This document shows, piece after piece, positions 8,296 through 16,313 of a DNA stretch of 64,000 bases. The notes below the pieces were generated by a model, which was given only the letters and a program-made list of their open reading frames with translations, searched no databases and was not told the DNA's origin. The DNA comes from Salegentibacter tibetensis (lineage in GTDB: Bacteria > Bacteroidota > Bacteroidia > Flavobacteriales > Flavobacteriaceae). A program made the position numbers and the translations under genes. Every line of letters starts with the position of its first letter. The stretch's first letter is position 1. Location of the stretch: contig NZ_JAIQZA010000016.1 of NCBI RefSeq assembly GCF_020164485.1, forward strand, positions 31,885 to 95,884, in the 5' to 3' direction.

Positions 8296-10314
8296 TTATT
8301 TTTTCGCTGCTTCGCGAAATTTGGCAAGGCCTTCCTGTAGCCAGCTTAGATATTCAACCTCGTTTGGCGTGTAACCTACCGGCTCGTTTAGCAGGTTTAC
8401 ATCATTATCTAACAAGACGTAAAACGGCTGCGAATTATTCTGAAAATTAAGGGTTTGGAATGTGGCCCATTTATCGCCAATGGTTTCAATAGGTTTTATT
8501 CCACCCTTTGGTTTTAGATAGTTAAATTGCTCTTGTTCGGGCAATTCTTTTCTATCATCAACATAAAGGGAAATAAGGATATATTCATCGTTTAAAACGT
8601 CAAAAACATCGTGATTGCTCCATACCTGTTCTTCCATTTTACGGCAATTTATGCAGGCCCAGCCTGTAAAATCAAGGATTATGGGTTTATTTTGTTTCCG
8701 TGCAGCTTCCAGCCCTCTATCCCAGTCCTTATAGGCTTCCAGACCAAGAGGTGCTTCAGTTCCTTTATCGTAAATACTATAAAATAAGGGGGGTGGAAAT
8801 CCACTTAACAATTTAAGGTTTGCTGCGGAAGTATTGGTTAAACCCGGGATTAAATAAAGCACGAAAAAGAACGTGATAACACCAACACCAAACCTGGCCT
8901 TACTGATCTTCTTTTTGGGCCCGTCATGTGGAAACCGGAGAAATCCGAATAAATAAGCCATTAGACCCAAACCTACGAGGATCCAAATTCCGAGGAAAAT
9001 TTCACGTTTTAAAAGTCCCCAATGTTGTACAAGATCGGCATTAGAAAGGAATTTAAAGGCCAGACCTAATTCTATAAAACCTAAGGTTACTTTCACCGTA
9101 TTTAGCCAACCCCCGCTTTTTGGTAAAGAATTAAGCCAGTTGGGGAATAAAGCAAAAAGCGCAAAAGGTAATGCCAGGGCAAGTCCAAAACCGCCCATTC
9201 CCATAGAAAGCTGCATTGCGCCACCATCACTGGTTAGCGACCCACCTAAGAGTGAACCTAAAATTGGCCCGGTACAGGAAAAAGAGACCAAAGCCAATGT
9301 AAGTGCCATAAAAAAGATGCCCACAAAACCGCCAACGCTGGAAGCTTTATCGTCCATTTTATTGCTCCATGAACTCGGCAAAGTGATCTCGTAGTAGCCA
9401 AAAAAGGAGAAGGCGAAAATGATAAAAATGATGAAGAAAATAATATTCAGCGCAACATTGGTTGAGATATTATTAAGGATTTCAGGATTTACGCTGTCCA
9501 ATAGATGAAAAGGCAAACTGAGCAAAAGATAGATCGCAAAAATAAAAAAGCCGTAAAGAATGGCATTTACCAATCCTTTTTTACGGTTTTCAGCCCCTTT
9601 GGTGAAAAAGGAAACCGTAAGCGGAATCATAGGAAATACACAAGGCGTTAATAAGGCGATTAAACCTCCTATAAACCCAAGAAGGAAGATATTTAGAAAG
9701 TTACTGCCTTCCTCCTCTTCAGGTGCAAATTTTTCCATTCCAGAAACCTTGATATTCAAAGCTTCAGTAAGTTCTCTGTCCTTTTCTGAAATTTCCAGAT
9801 CGGTAAAACCTTCGGTTACTTGATTTTCTTCAAGGGAAATCGTGAAACGTTCTGTTTCGGGAGGCAAACATTTTTCATCATCACAAACCGAAAAATATAT
9901 TTCTGCAATAATCTCAGGCTTAGATTCAGCAAGTACTTTTATTTTCTGAGTAAAGACCGCTTCATCTTCAAAATAGGTAATATCTGCTTCAAAAACCTGA
10001 TCGTAAATGGGTGCTATATCCGGCTCTGTGGTTTCACCAATAAGCTCAAAGTTTTCCTCCTCATTATTGTAAGAGAAAGTAGTGGCGATGGGCGCAATAT
10101 CAATATCAGCTTCTTTTTGCGAGTATAAATGCCAGCCATCTTCAAGATTCGCAGTAAAAATCAGGGTAAAGATACTGTCGTTTTCCTTTTCTACGGAAGC
10201 CTCCCAGGTTATAGGATCTGCCATTTGGGAATCGCCGCTCCCATCGTCAAAATATTGTGCCTGTAACTGTAATAAAGGAATTATAAATAAGAGCAGACTC
10301 GCCAGGTATTTCAT
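8296..10314 (-). CDS. dsbD: Thiol:disulfide interchange protein DsbD
   Basis: A 672-aa three-part protein. A signal peptide (ending LQLQAQ) is followed by a periplasmic DsbD-alpha-like domain with a Cys pair (SVCDDEKCLPPE). The central membrane domain (about 205-500) has the two conserved redox Cys contexts, TPCVFPMIPL near residue 225 and FSCTGPILGSLLGG near 345. The C-terminal thioredoxin-like domain carries GWACINCRKMEEQVW, with the CINC redox pair near 553-556. DsbD carries electrons from cytosolic thioredoxin to periplasmic thiol proteins and cytochrome c maturation factors. The start codon overlaps the tilS stop by four bases (ATGA), so translation is coupled. Confidence 0.94.
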   Translation of the reverse strand: MKYLASLLLFIIPLLQLQAQYFDDGSGDSQMADPITWEASVEKENDSIFTLIFTANLEDGWHLYSQKEADIDIAPIATTFSYNNEEENFELIGETTEPDIAPIYDQVFEADITYFEDEAVFTQKIKVLAESKPEIIAEIYFSVCDDEKCLPPETERFTISLEENQVTEGFTDLEISEKDRELTEALNIKVSGMEKFAPEEEEGSNFLNIFLLGFIGGLIALLTPCVFPMIPLTVSFFTKGAENRKKGLVNAILYGFFIFAIYLLLSLPFHLLDSVNPEILNNISTNVALNIIFFIIFIIFAFSFFGYYEITLPSSWSNKMDDKASSVGGFVGIFFMALTLALVSFSCTGPILGSLLGGSLTSDGGAMQLSMGMGGFGLALALPFALFALFPNWLNSLPKSGGWLNTVKVTLGFIELGLAFKFLSNADLVQHWGLLKREIFLGIWILVGLGLMAYLFGFLRFPHDGPKKKISKARFGVGVITFFFVLYLIPGLTNTSAANLKLLSGFPPPLFYSIYDKGTEAPLGLEAYKDWDRGLEAARKQNKPIILDFTGWACINCRKMEEQVWSNHDVFDVLNDEYILISLYVDDRKELPEQEQFNYLKPKGGIKPIETIGDKWATFQTLNFQNNSQPFYVLLDNDVNLLNEPVGYTPNEVEYLSWLQEGLAKFREAAKK

Positions 10315-11621
10315 AAACTGAAAGTAATTTTTATAATTTTTTGATCGGGTGAAGTAATTGAAAAACGCCTATCGGCCCGCTGATTAATCACCCAAACAAT
10401 TTTCTCTCCCGAACACAGCAACCAGCTGTTTTCTTTCTCGGGCAAAGATAATTTTTTGTCTTTAAAGAAGTCGCTTAACTTCTTCTTTCCTTTCATCCCA
10501 AAGGGATAAAATACATCACCCTCCTGCCATTTTCTCACAGTTAGCGGATAATCAAGTTTTTCCGGGTCTACATGGATACAATTTGGATTTTTTTCTATTA
10601 TTTCTTCAACTTCTGAAAATGAAAAAGTTCCCATAGGCAGCATCGCAAAGTCTTCGTCTTTGGCGATCTTGTAAACCTTATCTTCCACCTGATTTTTATC
10701 GGTCAAAATCAAGTATTCCCGGTCTTTAACTAACCTGTGTGAAGTTGAAAAAACCATTTTTCCGGGTTGAGCGTCCAGTAATTTATACACATCGTTCCAT
10801 TCGGTAAAACCGAAAGATTTAAGCAACTGGTATAACACCGCTGAAGTATTCGGAACCTTTTTTAGGTAATTTATATCCAGGCTATACCCATATTTTGTCT
10901 TATTGATAATTTTAGGATAAAGCAGGCTCATATAATCTTCAACAAGCTCTTCGTTTTCCTTTAAATGCGACTGGGTTTTTAAAAAAGTCTCTAAAAACTG
11001 CGGGTTTAATTCTTCAAAAATCGGCACGATATCATGCCTAATTTTATTCCGAAGATATTTTGTGGAAGCATTGCTGCTGTCTTCCCGCCAGGTAATATTG
11101 TTTTCTTTTGCGTAAGCTGCAATTTCCTTTCGGGAAAAATTCAGCAGTGGCCTGATTATTTTGTTGCTGTCAGAATTTATTCCGCTTAAACCTTCCAAAC
11201 CGCTTCCTCGCAATAAATTGATAAAAAAAGTTTCCAGGCTATCGTTGGCATGATGAGCGGTTAGGGTATAATCAAACTTGTGTTTAAGTCGCAGTTCCTC
11301 AAACCATTCGTACCGGAGATCCCGGGCCGCCATTTGAATAGACAAACCGTTGTCTTTGGCGTATTGCTCGGTATCAAAATTCTCTATGAAAAGTTTCACT
11401 TTCAGCTTTTTTGCCAGGGTGGCAACAAAATCTTCATCGGCGTCACTTTCTTCGTCCCGAAGGTTGAAATTGCAATGCGCCAGGGCGAAATCCAGCTTGG
11501 CTACTCTGCACAAATGGGCAAGCACCACGCTGTCTACTCCACCGCTTACCGCGAGCAGAAGTTTGTTGTTGCACAGGTAAGGAAACTGCGATTTGATCTC
11601 GTTTTTGAAAGCTTTTTCCAT
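10311..11621 (-). CDS. tilS: tRNA(Ile)-lysidine synthase TilS
   Basis: A 436-aa protein of the N-type ATP pyrophosphatase family. The PP-loop SGGVDS lies about residues 26-31 and is followed by HCNFNLRDEESDADEDFV, LTAHHANDSLETFFINLLRGSGLEGLSG, and a C-terminal part with VRKWQEGDVFYPFGMKGKKKLSDFFKDKK, all typical of TilS. The enzyme ligates lysine to C34 of the CAU-anticodon tRNA(Ile), which is essential for decoding AUA. I choose the ATG at 11621; the frame also has a TTG three codons upstream. It overlaps dsbD by four bases. Confidence 0.95.
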   Translation of the reverse strand: MEKAFKNEIKSQFPYLCNNKLLLAVSGGVDSVVLAHLCRVAKLDFALAHCNFNLRDEESDADEDFVATLAKKLKVKLFIENFDTEQYAKDNGLSIQMAARDLRYEWFEELRLKHKFDYTLTAHHANDSLETFFINLLRGSGLEGLSGINSDSNKIIRPLLNFSRKEIAAYAKENNITWREDSSNASTKYLRNKIRHDIVPIFEELNPQFLETFLKTQSHLKENEELVEDYMSLLYPKIINKTKYGYSLDINYLKKVPNTSAVLYQLLKSFGFTEWNDVYKLLDAQPGKMVFSTSHRLVKDREYLILTDKNQVEDKVYKIAKDEDFAMLPMGTFSFSEVEEIIEKNPNCIHVDPEKLDYPLTVRKWQEGDVFYPFGMKGKKKLSDFFKDKKLSLPEKENSWLLCSGEKIVWVINQRADRRFSITSPDQKIIKITFSL

Positions 11622-11704
11622 AGAAATCAAAGATACGAAAACAGTTTACAGAGTTTCGTTTGGGAGTTTAGGAAATTTTTGTTCGAGAATTGAGTTCTGA
11701 AAAA

Positions 11705-13024
11705 TCAACCCAGAGCCTGTCGCATTGCGCTTGCTTTTAGCAGGCATTCTTCATATTCCTTTTGTGGATCTGAGCCGGCAGTTATTGCTCCGCCCACCGA
11801 AAAAGAAACATATTTTTTTACTGAATTATAAAGGATACTACGTATCACTACATTAAAATCGAAATCCCCATTTGGAGTAAAATAGCCTACCGCGCCGCTG
11901 TAGAGTCCGCGTTTGGTTTCTTCCAGTTCTTCTATAATTTTCATCGCTGAAATTTTTGGAGCGCCCGTCATACTCCCCATCGGAAAAGTCGCCCGTAAAG
12001 CTTCTACCGGCGGAATGCCATCATCGATTTCTGCAGAAACCGTAGAGATCATCTGATGCACCTGTTTAAAGGAATAAACCTTACAAAGTTCATCTACATT
12101 TACGCTGCCCTTCTTGGCAATTTTAGAGAGGTCATTTCTTACCAGGTCTACGATCATCACGTTTTCTGATTGTTCTTTTGGGTCTTTGGAAAGCTGTTCA
12201 GCAATTTCTAGATCTTCTTCGGAATTGGGCGAACGCCTGTCTGTCCCCTTTATAGGTTGGGAAATTAATTTTGAACCTGATTTCTTTAAATACCGTTCGG
12301 GGGAAGCACAAAGTAAATGATGTTCTTCCAGTTTAAGAAAAGTAGCAAATGGAGGACCCGAAATATCATTAAGCTCCTGAAAAACTTCCATTGGCTCAAT
12401 CTTCCTGTCTTCAGCAAAAAACTCCTGACAAAAATTGGCTTCGTAAATATCGCCACGTTGAATGTAAGCGAGCATTTTCTCTACTTTTTTCAGGTAATCT
12501 TCTTTTGAAATTCTGGCTTGGATCTTCGGTTCTCGGTTTTCTGTTGTGAGTTGTGAGTTCTCAGTTGTCGGTTGCGGGTTATCGGTTATTGGGAGTTTTG
12601 AAATTTCATTGAAATCTTCTTCAATTTCGTCATCCAGCATTCTTAAATAATGCATCTCCAACTGAATCCCTTTCAGTAAAAATAACTTCTGTGGCTGAAA
12701 AAAGTAAATATCCGGGAAATGGAGTTCGTCGTTATTTTTGGAGGAAAGTACTTCCACATCATTTTTAAGATCGTAAGAAAGGTATCCGAAAATCCAGTCT
12801 TTGGTAGTTTGCTGGTATTCCTGAAGTTTCGCAAAAGCCTGATGATAATCGGTTTTTATCGCGGTAAACGCACCCAGTGCGAGTAGCGCGTCAAACTCGC
12901 CGTGCTCCTGGTGATAATTATTGCTATCCAGCCAGGCAATTTCCTCAAACTGCCGGCTCCATTGCAACAATTGTTGTTTAAATTTTAAGGGATCTTCTAA
13001 AGTATAAGTCGATTTGGTGCGCAC
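11705..13024 (-). CDS. pabB: Aminodeoxychorismate synthase component I (chorismate-binding)
   Basis: A 439-aa chorismate-binding enzyme. The C-terminal catalytic half has DIYEANFCQEFFAE, SQPIKGTDRR, VMIVDLVRNDLSKIAKKGSV, FPMGSMTGAPKISAMKIIEELE and GLYSGAVGYF. It makes 4-amino-4-deoxychorismate on the path to folate; an anthranilate synthase role is less likely because no trp genes adjoin. Start is GTG. Residues about 144-168 form an odd low-complexity insert rich in Thr-Glu-Asn that is encoded by a short degenerate tandem repeat (12521-12592), placed between the N-terminal region and the catalytic domain where a loop would tolerate it. Confidence 0.88.
   Translation of the reverse strand: MRTKSTYTLEDPLKFKQQLLQWSRQFEEIAWLDSNNYHQEHGEFDALLALGAFTAIKTDYHQAFAKLQEYQQTTKDWIFGYLSYDLKNDVEVLSSKNNDELHFPDIYFFQPQKLFLLKGIQLEMHYLRMLDDEIEEDFNEISKLPITDNPQPTTENSQLTTENREPKIQARISKEDYLKKVEKMLAYIQRGDIYEANFCQEFFAEDRKIEPMEVFQELNDISGPPFATFLKLEEHHLLCASPERYLKKSGSKLISQPIKGTDRRSPNSEEDLEIAEQLSKDPKEQSENVMIVDLVRNDLSKIAKKGSVNVDELCKVYSFKQVHQMISTVSAEIDDGIPPVEALRATFPMGSMTGAPKISAMKIIEELEETKRGLYSGAVGYFTPNGDFDFNVVIRSILYNSVKKYVSFSVGGAITAGSDPQKEYEECLLKASAMRQALG
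12521..12592. repeat. Degenerate tandem repeat inside pabB
   Basis: About 70 bases built from imperfect copies of GAGTTGT/GGTT-type units (on the plus strand TGTGAGTTGTGAGTTCTCAG and then TTGTCGGTTGCGGGTTATCG). On the coding strand this reads as repeated CAACTCACAAC-type units and keeps the pabB frame open. It resembles low-complexity repeats that are usually intergenic in flavobacteria. Confidence 0.7.
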
Positions 13025-13091
13025 CTGGCTTTTAATTTGGAGCGCAAAGATAAGAACAATTAATGGTGGTTAAAACTGCGAATAATTAAAA

Positions 13092-13343
13092 TTAGTTCAA
13101 GTTCTTTTTGGTTTTTAGCCATTCCTTTAAATTTGAAATAGCTTCTCCACTGGTAAGAAACTCATCTTTTTTATACTGCTCCCTGCTTTCTGTAACCGCT
13201 TGTTTTTTGTTCGCTGGTAAGCTGATAAAGATCTGCGGCTTCCATACTAAGCAATTTTTCAATAGCCTGTAGCAATTCAAGATTATCGGAAACTTTGATT
13301 TTTGTAATTAGGTGTTCCTTTGTTTGGGCAAGCGCATCCATTT
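13092..13343 (-). pseudogene. Frameshifted orphan antitoxin-like protein
   Basis: From ATG at 13343 the frame reads MDALAQTKEHLITKIKVSDN and continues through LLSMEAADLYQLTSEQK, then hits a stop. The other part of the protein (QAVTESREQYKKDEFLTSGE to KNLN) is in the next frame, ending at 13092. The frames join at a run of six A on the coding strand (near 13206-13211); five A would restore about 83 residues. The composite looks like the small antitoxins of Bacteroidetes RelE/ParE modules. No toxin gene adjoins it, so it is probably a remnant, unless the extra A is a sequencing error. Confidence 0.7.
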
Positions 13344-13380
13344 ACATCATTTTCATTAAATATACCGAATTATTCAAAAT

Positions 13381-13917
13381 TCACTCTTCCAATTGATGCG
13401 AAAAAGTAGTTAAAACATCCTGAACTCCCATATCCAAAACTTCGTTTAGCATTTCTCCATCCTTAAAATTATCGTTAAAAGAAGGCAGGCTAAAACTTTC
13501 TATCACCTCGCCGCCAAACCTTGGTAGAATTCCTTTGGTATATTCTAACGCAGAAGCTGCTCCCCGTTTTCCGGGTGAAGTGCTAATCAATAGAATCTTT
13601 TTGCCCTCCAGGAAATTACGGTCTAAACGCGAAAGCCAGTCGATCATATTTTTAAAGTACGCCGAAACATTGCCATTATGTTCATTTACCGCGATTACCA
13701 GCGCATCATGCTCTTTAATGATGTTGTTGATAATTGTGGCACCTATAGGCATTCCCTTTTCTTTTTCCCTATCGGCACTGTAAATAGGTAAATCATATTG
13801 GGTAAAATCCTGAATTTTCACTTCGTGCCCCTGGATACGGTTGGCCACGTGTTTTAATAATTGAAAATTAATGGAGGTGCTGCTATTGGATCCGGCAAAG
13901 GCAAGGATTTTTTTCAT
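13381..13917 (-). CDS. NADPH-dependent FMN reductase
   Basis: A 178-aa flavodoxin-like protein starting MKKILAFAGSNSSTSINFQL, with the phosphate-binding loop GSNSSTSIN, the YDLPIYSADREKEKGMP loop, VNEHNGNVSAYFKNMIDWLSR (family motif usually EYNxSxPxxLKNAIDW) and LISTSPGKRGA. These mark the NADPH-dependent FMN reductase family (ArsH/ChrR/azoreductase relatives), which reduce quinones, azo dyes or metals with FMN. The frame extends seven codons further upstream to 13938, but the ATG at 13917 places the first beta strand at the normal distance from the start. It stands alone on the minus strand. Confidence 0.87.
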   Translation of the reverse strand: MKKILAFAGSNSSTSINFQLLKHVANRIQGHEVKIQDFTQYDLPIYSADREKEKGMPIGATIINNIIKEHDALVIAVNEHNGNVSAYFKNMIDWLSRLDRNFLEGKKILLISTSPGKRGAASALEYTKGILPRFGGEVIESFSLPSFNDNFKDGEMLNEVLDMGVQDVLTTFSHQLEE

Positions 13918-13986
13918 CTTTAGATTGAATTTCGTCAAAAATACCGAAATAAATAAAAACTCTTAAACTATAAAATTGAGAAGTTC

Positions 13987-14304
13987 TTATTCAATTTTGG
14001 AAAGCTTTCTAGGATTTTGCCTGGTATCGAAAACAGTAGCAATATCGATTCTGTTTTTATCGTAATTAATCCAATAAATGATTTTATAATTTTTATAAGT
14101 TAAATACCGGAACTTTTGTGGTTTACCTTCTAAAAGAATTTCTTTCTGACCCGAAAACGGGCTTTTTTCCAAACCTATGGTTTTATCAATAATTCCATTT
14201 ATTAATTTATCGGCAACTTGCAAACCTGCTTTGTTCAAATAATAACTTTTAATTTCTTCAAGTTTATTCTGAGCAAATTTAGTCCAGTAAATCCTTAATT
14301 CCAT
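13987..14304 (-). CDS. Type II toxin, RelE/ParE family
   Basis: A 105-aa basic protein with the RelE/ParE fold pattern: IYWTKFAQNKLEEIKSYYLNKAG near the start, IGLEKSPFSGQKEILLEGKPQKFRYLTYKNYKIIYWIN in the middle and VFDTRQNPRKL at the end. Such toxins either cut ribosome-bound mRNA (RelE) or poison gyrase (ParE); sequence alone does not decide. Its start overlaps the end of the antitoxin gene by ten bases, the usual translational coupling of these modules. The Tyr/Arg-rich C-terminus with VFDTRQNP is intact, so the toxin is probably functional. Confidence 0.88.
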   Translation of the reverse strand: MELRIYWTKFAQNKLEEIKSYYLNKAGLQVADKLINGIIDKTIGLEKSPFSGQKEILLEGKPQKFRYLTYKNYKIIYWINYDKNRIDIATVFDTRQNPRKLSKIE

Positions 14305-14534
14305 TCCTTCATCTTGCGCTTCAGTTCTTTGGCCTCAATAACACGATCATTTCTGGAATCCTCAAGAGATTTTTCAATACCAGCATCTAATTGTTCCTGG
14401 CTCATTGACTCAATATCTTCATTAAAGGATTCTTTTTCCCTTCTAAGCAACTTCTCAAATCTTGCTATCACTTTTTCATTCTGAATCTTTAGAAATTCAT
14501 CTACAAATTCTTTCTTCCTGGTTTGTAAATCCAT
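14295..14534 (-). CDS. Type II antitoxin of the RelE/ParE module
   Basis: A 79-aa very charged, helix-rich protein (KKEFVDEFLKIQNEKVIARF, LLRREKESFNEDIESMSQEQ). It is the first gene of the two-gene module and overlaps the toxin. The DNA-binding part is not recognisable; Bacteroidetes antitoxins of this type often show only a helical neutralising segment. A CAAAAATA at 14551-14558 (TATTTTTG on the minus strand) gives a -7 promoter element just upstream. Function is inferred from position, size and the clear toxin next to it. Confidence 0.85.
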   Translation of the reverse strand: MDLQTRKKEFVDEFLKIQNEKVIARFEKLLRREKESFNEDIESMSQEQLDAGIEKSLEDSRNDRVIEAKELKRKMKEWN

Positions 14535-14550
14535 AACAATAGGTTTTATT

Positions 14551-14558
14551 CAAAAATA
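14551..14558 (-). promoter_or_regulatory. Bacteroidetes-type -7 element for the toxin-antitoxin pair
   Basis: On the minus strand the bases read TATTTTTG, matching TAnnTTTG, 16 bases upstream of the antitoxin ATG. I see no clear -33 TTG. Confidence 0.4.
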
Positions 14559-14572
14559 CGAAATATATTTTT

Positions 14573-14900
14573 TTTTAAAATAGCTCGGACGCAGTTCCCA
14601 TCATTAGTCGCGAGATTCTGCTCTTCCGCAGTATTAATTCAACTAGCTATTTTAAAAATTGCTATAACCAGATTTCAGCAGTTGGGGTTTGAAATCCCGC
14701 CCTGCGGCGGGATTAGTTCAACTAGCTATATTAAAATTGCCTCAACTACTTTCGGCAGTTTGGGCTCTTGAGATCCCGCCCTGCGGCGGGATTAGTTCAA
14801 CTAGCTATATTAAAATTGCCTCAACTACTTTCGGCAGTTTAGGCTCTTGAGATCCCGCCCTGCGGCGGGATTAGTTCAACTAGCTATATTAAAATTGCCT
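14573..14900. repeat. 79-bp tandem repeat array (about four copies)
   Basis: Markers recur exactly every 79 bases: TTCAACTAGCTAT at 14638, 14717, 14796 and 14875, and the hairpin ATCCCGCC-ctgc-GGCGGGAT starting at 14694, 14773 and 14852. The last two units are almost identical; the first (about 14573-14690) is diverged and lacks the GC hairpin. Each unit therefore holds one GC-rich stem-loop and one AT-rich TAGCTATATTAAAATTGC segment. The array occupies the gap between the toxin-antitoxin pair and the helicase gene; no coding frame spans it. Confidence 0.9.
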
Positions 14901-14918
14901 ACAGCAATTTTAATATAG
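14884..14918. promoter_or_regulatory. Perfect 15-bp-arm inverted repeat in front of the helicase gene
   Basis: CTATATTAAAATTGC (14884-14898) and its exact reverse complement (14904-14918) are separated by five bases. The left arm is the AT-rich part of the 79-bp repeat; the right arm exists only here. It lies just upstream of a TAACTTTG (14927-14934), so it covers the place where the -33 promoter region would be and is not part of the predicted mRNA. Confidence 0.75.
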
Positions 14919-14926
14919 AGTTTCAC

Positions 14927-14934
14927 TAACTTTG
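14927..14934 (+). promoter_or_regulatory. Bacteroidetes-type -7 element of the helicase gene
   Basis: TAACTTTG matches TAnnTTTG exactly, 23 bases before the GTG start at 14958. No TTG sits at the right distance upstream; that space is filled by the large palindrome. Confidence 0.45.
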
Positions 14935-14957
14935 CTGGCTCATAAAAACTTCATTTA

Positions 14958-16307
14958 GTGACTTTTCAGGACTTAAATATTACCACTCCTTTGCGCAATG
15001 CACTGGAAGATATTGGGATTAACACGCCCACACCTATTCAGGAAGAATCTTTTTCTACTATTATGTCTGGTAAAGATATGGTGGGAATCGCGCAAACAGG
15101 TACGGGGAAAACCTTCGCCTATATGCTTCCCATTTTACGAATGCTCAAATATTCGGAACAGAAAAATCCGCGGGTGCTGGTTTTAGTACCTACACGTGAG
15201 CTTGTTGTTCAGGTGGTGGAAGAGATTGAAAAGTTAACCGCTTATATGAACGTTCGCGTCACCGGCATTTACGGTGGCGTGAATATGAACACCCAGCACC
15301 AGGCACTTTTGCAGGGTTTGGATATTGTGGTGGCCACTCCGGGAAGGTTGTACGATCTTGTTCTTAGACGGGCGCTTCAGCTAAAATCTATCCAGAAACT
15401 GGTGATAGATGAAGTAGATGTCATGTTGGATCTGGGTTTTAAATTTCAGATCAATAATATCTTTGAATTGCTTCCCGAAAACCGACAGAATATTATGTTT
15501 TCGGCAACAATTACTGAAAATGTGGAGAATCTAATCGAAGCCAATTTTAAAAGTCCGGAAACCATTTCTGTAGCTGCCAGTGGGACCCCGCTAGATAATA
15601 TTAAGCAAACAGGATATAAAATTCCGAATTTCTATACCAAGATAAATCTTTTGAAACACATTTTAAAAGATAAGGAAACCTATTCCAAAGTCTTGATTTT
15701 TGTGGCTTACAAACGTATGGCCGATCGGCTTTATACGGAATTACAACAGCATTTTCATGACGAATGTACAGTAATCCATTCCAATAAAACTCAAAACTAC
15801 CGCCTGCGAAGTATCAAACAATTTGGCAGCGGATTTTGCCGAATTTTAGTCGCTACCGATGTAATGGCGCGCGGACTTGATATTGAATCGGTAAGCCACG
15901 TTATTAATTTTGATACGCCAAAATATCCAGAAAATTATATGCACCGAATTGGCCGAACCGGAAGGGCCGAGAAAGAGGGGAATTCGATTTTAATGACTAC
16001 GGAAGCCGAAATGGAATCTCTCGATAAGATTGAAGCTTTGATGAAAATGGAAGTTCCACAGGAAGAACTACCGGCCGAAATTGACATTTCTTCAGAATTA
16101 ATTCCGGAAGAGCAACCAAAAGCTTTTGAAATAAACAATCCCGGAAAAAATAAAGATGAAGATGCACCCGGTCCTGCATTTCACGAAAAGAAAGAGAAAA
16201 ACAGAAAAGAAAACCTTGGTGGTTCTTACCGACGTGAAATCGCAAAAAAATATAAAAAGCCCCAGACAAAAGGCGATAAGCACGCCAACCGAAGAAGAAA
16301 AAAATAG
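14958..16307 (+). CDS. DEAD-box-type ATP-dependent RNA helicase (DEVD variant)
   Basis: A 449-aa SF2 helicase with all core motifs: Q motif (INTPTPIQEE), motif I AQTGTGKT, Ia PTRELV, TPGR, motif II DEVD near residue 150, motif III SAT, motif V ATDVMARGLDI and motif VI HRIGRTGR. Motif II has Val in place of the usual Ala, which some bacterial members share. After about residue 370 comes a low-complexity, Glu/Lys-rich tail ending in the basic KKPQTKGDKHANRRRKK, likely for RNA binding. Translation starts at GTG 14958; no ATG fits upstream of the Q motif. It probably remodels rRNA or mRNA structure. The mutarotase-like gene follows after six bases. Confidence 0.92.
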   Translation: MTFQDLNITTPLRNALEDIGINTPTPIQEESFSTIMSGKDMVGIAQTGTGKTFAYMLPILRMLKYSEQKNPRVLVLVPTRELVVQVVEEIEKLTAYMNVRVTGIYGGVNMNTQHQALLQGLDIVVATPGRLYDLVLRRALQLKSIQKLVIDEVDVMLDLGFKFQINNIFELLPENRQNIMFSATITENVENLIEANFKSPETISVAASGTPLDNIKQTGYKIPNFYTKINLLKHILKDKETYSKVLIFVAYKRMADRLYTELQQHFHDECTVIHSNKTQNYRLRSIKQFGSGFCRILVATDVMARGLDIESVSHVINFDTPKYPENYMHRIGRTGRAEKEGNSILMTTEAEMESLDKIEALMKMEVPQEELPAEIDISSELIPEEQPKAFEINNPGKNKDEDAPGPAFHEKKEKNRKENLGGSYRREIAKKYKKPQTKGDKHANRRRKK

Positions 16308-16313
16308 TCAAAA

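Noticed and set aside
14573..14918. Possible CRISPR array
   Set aside because: Repeats are directly joined 79-bp units with no unique spacers and no cas genes nearby.
14884..14918. Rho-independent terminator
   Set aside because: The stem is AT-rich without a following T run on either strand in a suitable place and it lies at a promoter, so a regulatory role is more likely.
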